64,000 nt of DNA, from contig JAKCPI010005462.1 in NCBI GenBank assembly GCA_023213315.1, positions 1 to 64,000 on the forward strand, written 5' to 3'. Each line of letters opens with the position of its first letter. The first letter of the stretch is position 1. The notes under the pieces were generated by a model. That model was given only the letters and a program-made list of their open reading frames with translations. It had not been told where the DNA came from and did not search any database. The position numbers were made by a program, and so were the translations under genes. Shown here piece by piece: positions 13,301-23,747 of the stretch. Origin of the DNA: Euborellia annulipes (taxonomy: Eukaryota; Arthropoda; Insecta; Dermaptera; Anisolabididae).

Positions 13301-13704
13301 TTATATACAAGCCCACTATTTTCTTTTAACAGTTTATTAGGCCTATTCCTTCCATATTTTCTGCTCTTTTTTTTCCAACTGATCGGATCAAAATTTATTT
13401 TGGGCACACTCACATATTAAAGTATTATGAATAAATTATTTTTATTAACAAAAAATGATTAAGCTTTTAAATTTCAAAAATTTAAAAAAAATGTAAATCA
13501 GAATTTCGGACAAACAGAAAATATTTCTAGAATGGCCGATGATGTTTTGTTCGAAATAACTCAGCATTGGAATTCCAATATTTTATTTACAATTATATTT
13601 CTCAAACATTTTTTGAAATAAAAAATTACGTAAGTTGAGCCTAAAAAAGCTACAGCTTCCTCCAAATTCCTTGTCGTACATATCTACTAATATATCTAAT
13701 TCTT

Positions 13705-13986
13705 AGTTGACACAGTGGCGTCATTTCAACTTTTTCTTAGGGGGGCAAATTTTTTCTTGGGGGGGCAAACAATTTTTTTTCTTAAAATTTACTTACAAAC
13801 GGGTACTCAAATTTGGCCAAAACATTTTTAATTTAATTAATTGTTTAATTTTGTACAATTTGTATACTCGTAGATGTATTTTGGAGTATTTTATTTAGAA
13901 TAATATAAAATTTTATAAAAATCAGAGCCCTTGGGGGGGGCAAATGCCCCCCCCCGCCCCCCCCAAATGACGCCACTGAGTTGACA
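13705..13986. mobile_element. hAT-type MITE, 8-bp duplication AGTTGACA
   Basis: Element 13713-13978 (266 bp). The ends CAGTGGCGTCATTT / AAATGACGCCACTG are perfect inverted repeats, flanked by perfect AGTTGACA at 13705-13712 and 13979-13986. G runs lie inside the left end and long C runs inside the right end. The short ORF across it is not a gene. Confidence 0.95.
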
Positions 13987-15593
13987 TCTATTTCCGTTGA
14001 ATTTTAAGAATATATAATTTAATGGAATAACGATATATAATAATATAGCCATTACCATCTTGAATTCTAATTCAAGAGGTTTATAAATTATGTTGAATAA
14101 AGCGTGTATAGGCTATAGCTAAATAAAATAAGACGTTATATAAAGTAAATGAAATAAGAATGAATTAAATATTTATTCAGAATTTTAGTACCTTTTAAAG
14201 AATTGGTTTGGTTTCCTTTAAAAGTGGAAAGAATAACGAATAAAAAGTTGGATCCTTTATTATTAAAAGAGTTTAAGCTTTAACCAATCACCTATCGCTT
14301 TTAAATTTAATTTATAACTCAAAGCGCAAAGAAGGATTTTCTTTTAGGGAAGAAGTGAGGGATTTAAGTACTATCATTATATTATATATTTAACACTTCT
14401 ACCTCTGAATGTAAAATTAAGAAAAAGCTTTGCTCTAACTTTGCGATTGGTTTGCACCAACTTATTAAACTCTCATAAGATCGAAAAAATATAAAAAGAT
14501 ATATGGCTAAGCATTTTAATTATTTAAATTTACAAATTACTTCCGTTTATCGTACGATTTGTAATGATAATTTTTATTTCTTTCTTTTGAATTTATATTA
14601 TTTATATATTAGTTATTAACTTATTAATAAAATTGAAGAATGCCTGATGACTTAAATGATAGCTAACAAAATGATTAATCGACGATTCTGATAATAAATG
14701 AAAGAAATTATGATTGATAGTTTAAAACGTACTTCATGGTAACCTTTAACCTCATAGAATGAAAAAAAGACATGAGCATTTCTTTGACGACGATTTTTCA
14801 AAATGTAAACATCTATAAAAAAAAAAAGTTACAATCCAACTTCATCTCATGATAATATAAAATGAAAATTTATTTTTTGAATTTACTGTAATATTCAATA
14901 TATTTTACGACTAATCTTAGATATTATATAATTGGCTATTGATGAAAATTTAATATCTAGATTAGGATCGAAAAATTAGCTTAAAATTAATCAATTACTG
15001 TTCACATCTTTTATTCTTTTTTGAAATGATTTTAAGGAATGTCGGAGAGTGGGGCTTATTAAAATTTCTATCTTTCTTCAGAAGATTGAGACAATAAAAC
15101 TCGACAATTAATATTACTCTTTTTCTATTTCATTCTTTGACTCATAATTCGTAATTGGGCAGCCAAAGGCTACTTAACTATTATAAATATTTTCAAATAA
15201 AAGCTTCCATTTCATGCACCACCGATGATGAATAATTTATGACTATATACAAAAAAATTAATTTTTCTTTTCATAATTAATTTTTTTTTTAAATATTCAT
15301 CTGAAAATGAAAAGAATTATGAAAAAAAAACAGATGCATATCATTTATTATATCTTTTTTTATTACCGTTAACTTTAACTTGACCCAAATATTTGCTTTA
15401 TACACTTTATATTCAACTAAATAAATATATAAAAATAATTAGTCTTTTAGAAAATCTAAAACATCTGGCTTTACGAGTGAGAGATGTTGAGGCTAATCAG
15501 TATAAAATATTTCTTTCCTTTTAAAGACATGTCTTTAACTTTAGAAATAAAATAAATTAAGAAATAATAAACAATTGCAAATTTATAAGAATA

Positions 15594-15960
15594 CTAGCCC
15601 CGCCTTGGTCGGGTTTGTGTTTTGACAGTGGTGCTTCGCCCTCCTGGACCCCTTTTCAGCTGACTTGTGCCCGCCTGCGGCGGACCCTCGCCTTTTCTTA
15701 ATTATGAGAAGCCGTGCCTTAGACGAGTTTCGTGTGACCCCCCTCTAGCTGGCTCGGGTCCGCCTGCGGCGGACCCTCGCCTTTTCTTCATAAATAATAA
15801 AGCACTCACACTTTTTTTCACATTCACACTCGCATTCACGACACATACACACTGTCTTTTCGGCAACTTAGGCCATTTAAGACTTTTTACGATACCCGTT
15901 ATTATGAATATAGCGTGACAGACAGACAGACGGACACTCCGCTATTATATATATATATAT
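15594..15960. mobile_element. retroelement fragment sharing its tail with the SINE
   Basis: Starts ACTAGCCCCGCCTTGGTCGG and contains two copies of GCCTGCGGCGGACCCTCGCC (about 15672 and 15761). From 15801 to about 15905 it then carries, on the minus strand, the same 3' tail as the SINE (TGGCCTAAGTTGCCGAAAAG and GTGTGAATG motifs), and ends in GACAGACAGACAGACGGACA and a (TA)n run. Inference: either a SINE tail captured by another repeat, or the 3' end of the LINE whose machinery moves the SINE. Confidence 0.5.
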
Positions 15961-16703
15961 ATTTTTTTTAATGGGAAGATCCCAGGAATATTGTGTAAAT
16001 AATTTTTTAATAGGCAAATTCCAAGTATTACGGGTGGCTTTCTATAAAATACAGGCGCATTTTTTCATTCGTTATTATGAAAGCAGTGTTATAATTAATT
16101 TTTTAAGACTTTAGTGGCATTTTGTTTTAGATAGTTAATTTTTATTAAAAATATAAGATAAAATTAATTTAATTCTTATAAATGACATAATCTTGAATTT
16201 AGAAACTCAAAATTTTTCTTTGAATAAATTCAAATTCAAAAATCTTGCTTAAAGGATTTATATATGAGTCAATGAAAAGTGTTGCTAAATTTTTTTTTTA
16301 AATTAAAACTATCAATTTCATTTACAAATGGTCTTTTAAGCCAAGTCATCCATTTGAGAGAGAGACCCAGTAAATTTGGAAATAGGAATAACTAAGAATT
16401 TTTATTCATGTCTTAACAACACCTATTAAGCTATCTTACTTAATGGAACTTCTGCTGAGTAAGCTACAAAAAAAAAATTAGATTTAAAAAAGATTTCAAT
16501 ACGATTAGTCAAGCCACTTTATCCGTTAACTCAAGATGTATTATGACCTCAAGAATAGTGGGATAATGATTTATATTCATTTTAACTAAGAGCTAATTTT
16601 TAAATTTCAAAAAATAAAGACCGTCAAATAATTGATATATTTCCATTAAATTTTTTTTATTTTATTCTTGCCAAAAATTTTATTGAAAAATGATCTATTC
16701 TTA

Positions 16704-16916
16704 TATATAAAGCGCTAACGTAAATGTCATGTGTATTTCCGTTGTAACAACTTTCTCGCTGATTGGCCAGATTCAGTCATGGGGGGGGGGGGAGTCAGAG
16801 AGGGAAATGGTAAACTTTTAAATTTTACCTCAAATTTATTCTTACTCACTGATTGAAATTTTTGCAACAGCCCCCTGGTTAAACGGAAAGCCCTCTGAGG
16901 GCGGACTTTGCAACTG
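16704..16916 (+). repeat. dispersed repeat with AAAGCGCTA start, copy 1
   Basis: TATATAAAGCGCTAACG, then GCTGATTGGCCAGATTCAG, a 12-G run, AGTCAGAGAGGG and a CCCCCTGG...ACTT end. The same ordered landmarks occur at 42031-42230, so it is a dispersed family. The hAT element at 16925 sits at its downstream edge. Confidence 0.55.
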
Positions 16917-17196
16917 GTTTTAATCAGGGGCGTATATAGAAATTTTTTTCGGGGGGCCCGAACTCAAAAATCTTTCTGAGGAAAATTTTTTTTTTAAGAA
17001 ACTATACTTTTTTTCACACGAAATTTTTTGAGGAACATTTTTTCTATTGCGGAACCAAAGTTGTCCATCCTGCAGAAAAATTTGTTGCGCTGATGTCTGT
17101 ATATCCCTATATATGTATATGTGTTTGGGAAATTTCGGGGGGGGGGGGGGCCGGGCCCCCTCGGCCCCTTCCCTTAAATACGCCCCTGGTTTTAAT
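16917..17196. mobile_element. hAT-type MITE, 8-bp duplication GTTTTAAT
   Basis: Element 16925-17188 (264 bp). The ends CAGGGGCGTATATAG / TTAAATACGCCCCTG are inverted repeats, flanked by perfect GTTTTAAT at 16917-16924 and 17189-17196. CGGGGGGCCCG near the left end and a run of 13 G followed by CCGGGCCCCC near the right end are the usual G/C blocks of these elements here. Confidence 0.93.
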
Positions 17197-17671
17197 ATTA
17201 TATCATTTTAATATTATTAATACTATTGAGAGAGCCAAAATGTCTAAAGTGAAGGGTTATTTTAATTCACTTCTCTTCCAATTCTTACATTTTCTTATTT
17301 TTATTTATTTATTTTTGAAAATTTTTTTCATCTTTCTCGTCATTCGAAATTTCATTATATAGTATATTCTTTTGCAAATGATAGAAGAAACGACCTCTGA
17401 TTTAGATATAAGTTTCTATATCATATATTATAATAATCCATGACGTGTAGAGATGGAAAAATTGCCTATTAACCTTTATTAATTTAATATGATTTATAAT
17501 AGTGATTTAATAACAAATTTGGAAAAAGAGCTAAGATTTATTTAACATATTAAGTTATTGCTTATAAAGCTTAAATTTATGAGGGAATAAAGAAGGAAAG
17601 AATCGAATAATACTAATTTATTTTTATTCTTCTAAGTTGCATCCCTGGCTGGTTGGCTGTGTGAAATGAAC

Positions 17672-17750
17672 CTGAACTGGATTCGAACCAGAACCTCTCG
17701 ACTGAGAGCTAAGCTGACTCAGCACGAGCGCTGATCCAATGATCTATCAT
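17672..17750 (-). pseudogene. tRNA-like sequence (SINE head or tRNA pseudogene)
   Basis: On the minus strand TAGATCATTGGATCAGCGC resembles a box A/D-arm, and CTGGTTCGAATCCAG forms a T-arm with a 4-bp stem. Between them lies an insert like a long variable arm (CTCAGTCGAGAGG). The acceptor stem does not pair, so it is unlikely to be a working tRNA. Confidence 0.4.
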
Positions 17751-18581
17751 TTATTCTCTCGTAATTTAGTTGAGCATTTGAAATTCGGAAATAAATTTCG
17801 GATTAACAAGACTAAATACAAGTCCTCTCTCTTTCTTTACTAATCTGAAATCAAGTAAATTGAGAAGTTTATAAAAATCGATTGACTATCAACAACAACA
17901 TGCCACAACAACCTTTGCAATAAACTATAGAATCTCTGTGAGAAATAATATACAAACACCACTTTGTTAGTTACAATTGGAAAAGATTTTTTCCTTGCCT
18001 TATTATTAATATCCACATTAGAAAACCTGTTTCCCTTTATTTGTAAACAAATAGTTATTACCAAATTCGTTTGGTCAAAAGAGGCGTATCCAAAAGAGGA
18101 AGGGCAAAGGAGCTGCCAAGCCCTAAAATATGAAAATTTGAAATTGGCAAAAAAAAAAAAAAAAAAAAAAATTATTCACTGTAGCTCTCAACAAGTCTCG
18201 TCAAAAACAAAAAACTTTCACTACTGTACTCTTTACTCCGAACATTTCGGCCGACTTTTGAGCCCTCGTAACTTAACTGCTTAAGCCATTTAGACAGTGG
18301 CTAAAGTTTTCATTAGAGTTTTCAGCAAGCTTAACCACTGTGTCAAACATCACTTTTATTTACCGAGTTATATGCCCTATCTGTTTATGTATTATATATC
18401 TGTCTCTAACAAGGGGAGGGCACGACCTTGGGATTTCATTTTGGGATGAAACTTCGGGTGGTGATTGTAGACCGTTAGAGGGTTCACCCCTTGAAATAGT
18501 AACGCGCAACGCTCAATAGTTTCGGAGAAAATGGCGTTTAAAAAATTCAAAGTCCGCTTATATACTAGTTAGGCTTTTTAT

Positions 18582-18650
18582 ATAGTCTAGTAGGTAGCGT
18601 GTCTACCCACCAAATGGGCGCTTGGGGTTCGAATCTTGCCTCGACTTATT
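18582..18650 (+). pseudogene. tRNA-like sequence, probable SINE head
   Basis: TAGTCTAGTAGGTAGCGTG (box A-like), CCCACCAAATGGGC (anticodon-arm-like) and GGGGTTCGAATCTTGCC (box B/T-arm) are in tRNA order and spacing, followed by a T run that could end Pol III transcription. The acceptor ends do not pair. Upstream 18410-18575 has moderate GC (CGCAACGCTCAATAGTTTCG) and may belong to the same repeat. Confidence 0.45.
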
Positions 18651-18687
18651 TTTTTTTTAATTAAATTATTTATTTTATTGTTTTTAC

Positions 18688-19789
18688 AATTAAATAAATT
18701 TATTATTTAATATTAAAGATTATTTATTAATAAATAACTATAGTGTTATTTTGCTAACAAAAAAAGACTAAATTTTAAATCATAATTTAATTATATTCAA
18801 TAGTAATATTTTAAATAACTACCAAATAAATATGCTATTATTTAATAAACTATTATTCAAAATACTATAATTTAGGCTATTAATAAGTAAAAAGTTTCAA
18901 TCTTATTTCTTGATTTTACATTATAAGCATTTATACATTATACTTTTTTATTACAAACATGAGACTGAATGATAATCATCATAAAAACATTTAAAACAAA
19001 AATTTTTTCGGCATCTAGCACAATTAATGAAAGCGGAATAATTTTTACAAGAACAATGAATTTCTATAGTCAGAAGTTGGTTGGAAATACACACAACTTC
19101 TCTGCTCTCGGTAATCGAAAGTGCCCTGTGCCGTCACACCAGATTTTTGTGTCTCAAATGTGTATTTAGTTTCCGACAAAAGTAGGTACAATTACAAGAT
19201 GTAAAATTTACAAGTATGGCAAAATATAAATATTTTGCCATACTTATAAATTTTACATCTTGAATTCAATTGTACCCTACTGTCGGAAACTAAATACATT
19301 TGGACACAAAATCTGGTGTGGACAAAGACAGAACACAACTTTCGATTACCGAAGGTAAGAGAAAGTTGTGTGCTGTGCGCCAGTCACACCAGATTTTTTC
19401 CAACTGATCTTTAAAAAAATAATTCATTGTTCTTGTAAAAATTATTCCGCTTTCATTAATTGTGCTAGATGCCGAAAAAATTTTTGTTTTAAATGTTTTT
19501 ATGATGATTATCATTCAGTCTCATGTTTGTAATAAAAAAGTATAATGTATAAATGCTTATAATGTAAAATCAAGAAACCAGATTGAAACTTTTTTAAACT
19601 TTATTATTAATAGGCTAAATTATAGTATTTTGAATAATAGTTTATTAAATAATAGTGTATTTGTTTGGTAGTTATTTAATGATGAATACAATTAAATTAT
19701 GATTTAAAATTTAGTCTTTTTGTTAGCAAAATAACTTTAGTTATTTATTAATAAATAATCTATATTAAATAATACATTTATTTAATTGG
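18688..19789. repeat. 1.1-kb near-perfect palindrome containing two family A 3' ends
   Basis: The left arm (18688-19228) and right arm (19229-19789) are inverted copies with small differences, meeting at CAAAATAT-AA-ATATTTTG (19220-19237). The inner 130-170 bp of each arm are the 3' part of family A (AATCTGGTGTG, TTCGATTACCGA, GTCACACCAGATTTTT). The outer about 390 bp of each arm are sequence otherwise seen only here. The two mirror-image ORFs starting MIIIIKTFKTKIF at 18969 and 19514 are by-products of the palindrome, not genes. Confidence 0.9.
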
Positions 19790-19879
19790 TTTCAACCGCA
19801 AAGGATTCTTAATCATTACCAACAAAGGAGATGAAGCGACGTGAAAAAATATTAGATCTATTAAACGGGATTTTTTTTT

Positions 19880-20060
19880 TAAATATTCTTTCGAGGGTGG
19901 GTCTCTACATCCCATGTTCAGTTGAAGACGAAACGAGTGTCACGCCGCAGGGGTTCACATTCCAAAGACCGCTCAGCGCTGCGCGATATGCCTCACGTGA
20001 CGTTACAGGAGAGTTTCAAATAAGCAAAGACATATGATGGATTCCGGGAATCCAAACACA
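19880..20060. promoter_or_regulatory. GC-rich island, possible promoter or enhancer
   Basis: About 180 bp with several CpGs (CACGCCGCAGG, AGCGCTGCGCG) and a CACGTGACGTTA motif combining E-box and CRE-like sequence, in otherwise AT-rich intron. On the minus strand a CAAGATGGTGGCAACACTT motif precedes it at about 20070-20088. No splice-flanked frame fits prickle. A TCAGTT initiator-like hexamer lies at 19918. Confidence 0.3.
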
Positions 20061-20825
20061 GATTGAAGTGTTGCCACCATCTTGATTGTTTATTAAGTGC
20101 TAATCAAACTGGATTTGAAAATTACTTTGCAAAAGAAGTAGCAAGTTTTTTTTTTCTCACTTCTTGTTTGTTTTTACGCAATGTTTGGGATTTGAAGTTT
20201 AGTTTTAGCTTTGATGCTTTCTAAGGAGTTGATGGATATTTAATAGACCTCTTCTCCCCTCTCACTTGTTTTTCTCAAGTTCAACTTGTGGACTCTTTAG
20301 ATAAACTTGTTTCATTCAAAGAGGAAAAAAATTATTATTGTTGAAAGCAGTGATAATTTTCAAACCCTAAAAAACGATCGTTTTAGGCAAAACACCACGC
20401 ACGAGAAAACGAATTTTTGTTCCGGTCATTCTAAAAATTTTCAAATAATAACAAAAAATCTACAATTTTTGTTGAAAAAACTACTTGTTTTAGAATAGTT
20501 TAAAATAGATGATTCCGTGTTCGCTGTATGTTTGAATAATATTTAGCACACTCCATCTGATGAATAAGCTTATTTATGTTTGAATATAGGCAACCAATAA
20601 AGAGGCTTTTCTTCTGTTTTCTTGTAAGAGACCCATTCTAAAAAATTTTAAATAAATAATATAATAAAAAAGCAAAATAGAAAAATTCCAGCTGAGAATC
20701 GAAATTTCTCGTACGGTATATAACACCATTCAAACTACTTGTAAATCATAGTAAGTGTCGTTAGGGGTGAAAATCAAGGCCATAGTTAAGAGGAAAGAAT
20801 ATGGGACCAATCAACCCCTCTCCCG

Positions 20826-20970
20826 CCCCGGGCTTAGCGTAGTTGGTAGCGCACCTATCTTGTATACCAAGGGCCGGGGGTTCGGATCCCAGGCAGTCCG
20901 ATGATTTTATTTGACCCATTTAGATACCAAATGGCTTAAATAAGAATGCCTGGACCCCCAAATATATATA
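20826..20970 (+). mobile_element. SINE, 3'-truncated
   Basis: CCCCGGGCTTAGCGTAGTTG (box A-like) and GGGGGTTCGGATCCCAGGCA (box B-like) are the best-preserved tRNA-like head in the window. They are followed by the AAATGGCTTAAATAAGAATG core and CCTGGACCCCC. The tail after about 20965 is missing. Confidence 0.85.
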
Positions 20971-22112
20971 ATTATTAAATATTCTACTCTCAAGTCTTGC
21001 AGTCAACAATTTAAAGAAATAATCTTAATCCAATCGTCCAAATGTGTCTTCTTTCATTAAAAATAATAGGCCCTATATATTTTTCAATGTTGAGAATATA
21101 AAATAGTTTAAATAAAAAAAAAAGAATATAAAATTAACTTTTTGTCGAGGATTAAAAAGCGGACTTCTGCCTCTATGAGGACCACCTAAGGAATGTTGTT
21201 AGTTTAATTAAATTCTTAATGTTTTCTAGTTAAAAATTTTTAAAGATTTTTTTGCTTTAAAAAAAAAAAATTATTAATGTTTATAATTTTCGAAATTAAT
21301 TTATCTTATACGTTGATAGGAAATAACCTATTTTGATCCCATCCGAATAAAAAATCACTTGTCTGAATCATAAATTTACGAGTGGATTTAAGTTCTTGGT
21401 AAAAAGAAAGGTTATTTTTTAAAATTAATTACCCTAGGAGTGACTTCATCGATTTTATGAATATGTAATTTTTTTTTTATTTTGTTTAACTTTCACGAAG
21501 AGAGATGCATATTCATATCAGTAATATTTCTTTTGTTTATGTTATTCATTTTGCGAGCAGATTTATTGTTATTAAAAATTCATAAATAAACGACCTTGGA
21601 TCATAAAATCTGTAAGGAATAAGATGTGGAGGTCCGTAATGAAACAAAGAGATTTTATCTTATACTCTTCTTTAATATTTTTCCGAGTTATTGTGTAAAT
21701 CGGTCCAAAATTAACCTGCAATTTTAAAAAGTGAAAAATTTATTTTATTTTTTAAAATTTTTCCCTCTCCCGCTGCTGTGGTCATATAGATTAGTTAGAG
21801 TATACACATATTTTATTTTATATTTTGCCAGTCAATAAAGACAAAAAAAGGTCTTAAATTGCAAAACGTAAAGTGGACCCCTTAGGGGAGTGTGAAACTA
21901 CATTTTGCAAGCAAAAAAAAGTTGTGCTTCCCGCTTAATACGAGAAAAACTGCGTACTTATAGCACTTTTTTTTAGTATTTGCAGTTTAATTCAAAAACT
22001 ATGGGCTTTTTAACAATAGTTGCTTATACCATTTTGAAAGTGTATTAAATTTGAAACAATTCAAGCCATGCTACAGGGAGGGGGGCAATATATCTTCATA
22101 TTTTTAAAAATG

Positions 22113-22225
22113 ATTTGGTATCCAAATGGCTTAAATAAAATCATCGGACTGCCTGGGGTCGGAATCCGCGACTTTTGGTATACGAGGTTAGCACGCTAAC
22201 CCCTACACCAAGCCCCGAGAGCAGT
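22113..22225 (-). mobile_element. SINE, 3'-truncated
   Basis: On the minus strand: GGGGCTTGGTGTAGGGGTTA, GTATACCAAAAGTCGCGG, CCCAGGCAGTCCGATGATTT and AAGCCATTTGGATACC. The central and tail parts are absent. Confidence 0.85.
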
Positions 22226-22599
22226 AATATTATTAAGTCTAATCATTTAACAAAATTAATTATTTCGAATTATTATAGAAATTAAGACCTATTTGAATGG
22301 TCCTTTATGATTTAAGTTTATAATAATTAAAATTTTACACATAGATACATTGTTCTTGTTTGTTTTAGGAATGAATCATGGACAAGATAATAAAATTCTA
22401 TATGGACTCTTCTCCTATGCTGTTTATATTAATTATGTTTCATCAATGCCGTTCTCTACAAGGAATGCTATGGTAAAGATCTTTTTAAATACTAGACTAC
22501 TTACTACTTATTATTTAAAAATAAGTCTATGTGGTCAAATTAGAGCAGATGTGCTCTGATTTTATTTTATTTATATTTATCCGTCGCACACACCTTTAA

Positions 22600-22865
22600 A
22601 ATCACTTAACAAGAAATCAAACACGTGATGAGAGCAGAACTCGGCATTGACGTAGAGCAACTCTCACTCTAATGGTGGCTCAGGAGGAATTCATCCATTT
22701 TTTTTTCTTTTATTTTTTTTTTATACTCCACGTGGTAATGGCCGACCAAATTAGCATCGGGGGCCGTTTAGATGCGTATCTGCTCTAGGGCAATTACGTT
22801 TATGGCGGCTGTTTCTGGTCCAGACGACGACTGATGCTGGAGAAGTTGCCGCGACACCCAACTTT
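22600..22865. promoter_or_regulatory. GC-rich island with two CACGTG E-boxes
   Basis: Two blocks (22615-22690 and 22725-22860) of raised GC separated by T-rich DNA. They hold CACGTG at about 22623 and 22730, ATGGCGGC at about 22803, and on the minus strand a TCAGTC initiator-like hexamer at about 22830. Short frames inside are closed quickly. It does not resemble the repeats elsewhere. Candidate enhancer or alternative promoter within the prickle intron. Confidence 0.3.
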
Positions 22866-23579
22866 CGAGAAATTATTATTTTTTTTTATTAATTCAAAAT
22901 TCAAAAAGTTAAAAATAATTCGACAAAGGCTGATTTCTATTACATGTCATTTTAAGGTAATCTACTCAAAATTACCATAATTATTATTGATATAAACGTA
23001 TTAACTTTTACTAACAGCATTTGAAAATTTTATTTTACTAATTAACATGAAAATACATAAAATTATTAATTGAGAAACTTAAATGTGTTTCAAGATAATT
23101 ATCAATATCAAAATATTCTACATCTAAAACAAAATAATTTGTTACTAAAGCTACTCACTTGGAAAAAAATAATTTTATCTTATCTCTAATTAATTCATCT
23201 TATCGCTTAATTTTTTCAATACACATGCACAATCCATCAATTATAAAATTTTAATTAAATTGTAAAATAAACAATAATATTCGTCAGTTTTTTAATTTGT
23301 CTGATTTTTAAGTAGTATAATATCTATCCATATTATTATTATACTTAAGGAAGAGAAATTTAGGACAAATAATATTTAATTAATAAAATAATAATAATAT
23401 TAATAATAAATTAAATATTTAACATATTTCAAATATTTTTCTAAGACAAATAGAAAAATCTTTTATTATTTATATTGAATCCCATATTTATTTAATATTT
23501 CTCTTTATTAGGTATTTTTTATTTAATTCTAAAACAAATATTTTATTCTTTTCTTTAAAAAAAAAATACTTATAATAAT

Positions 23580-23747
23580 TACAGTACTTTTTTTTAACAC
23601 TCACACTTTTTTCTCATTCACACTCACACACAGACTTACGATATCCGTTATTAATTATTATACATATTGGGGGTCCAGGCATCCTTATTTAAGCCATTTG
23701 GCGTCCAAATGGCTTAAATAAAATCATCGGACTGCTACAGTACTTTT
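23580..23747 (-). mobile_element. 5'-truncated SINE with 12-bp target duplication
   Basis: Element 23592-23735 between perfect TACAGTACTTTT copies (23580-23591 and 23736-23747). On the minus strand it starts inside GCAGTCCGATGATTTT, so the tRNA-like head is missing, but the 3' tail is complete. Truncation at the 5' end with an intact duplication is what target-primed reverse transcription produces. Confidence 0.92.

Noticed and set aside
18969..19514. Two ORFs sharing the same N-terminus on opposite strands
   Set aside because: They are the two arms of the palindrome read in mirror image; the shared peptide reflects the inverted duplication, not a gene pair.
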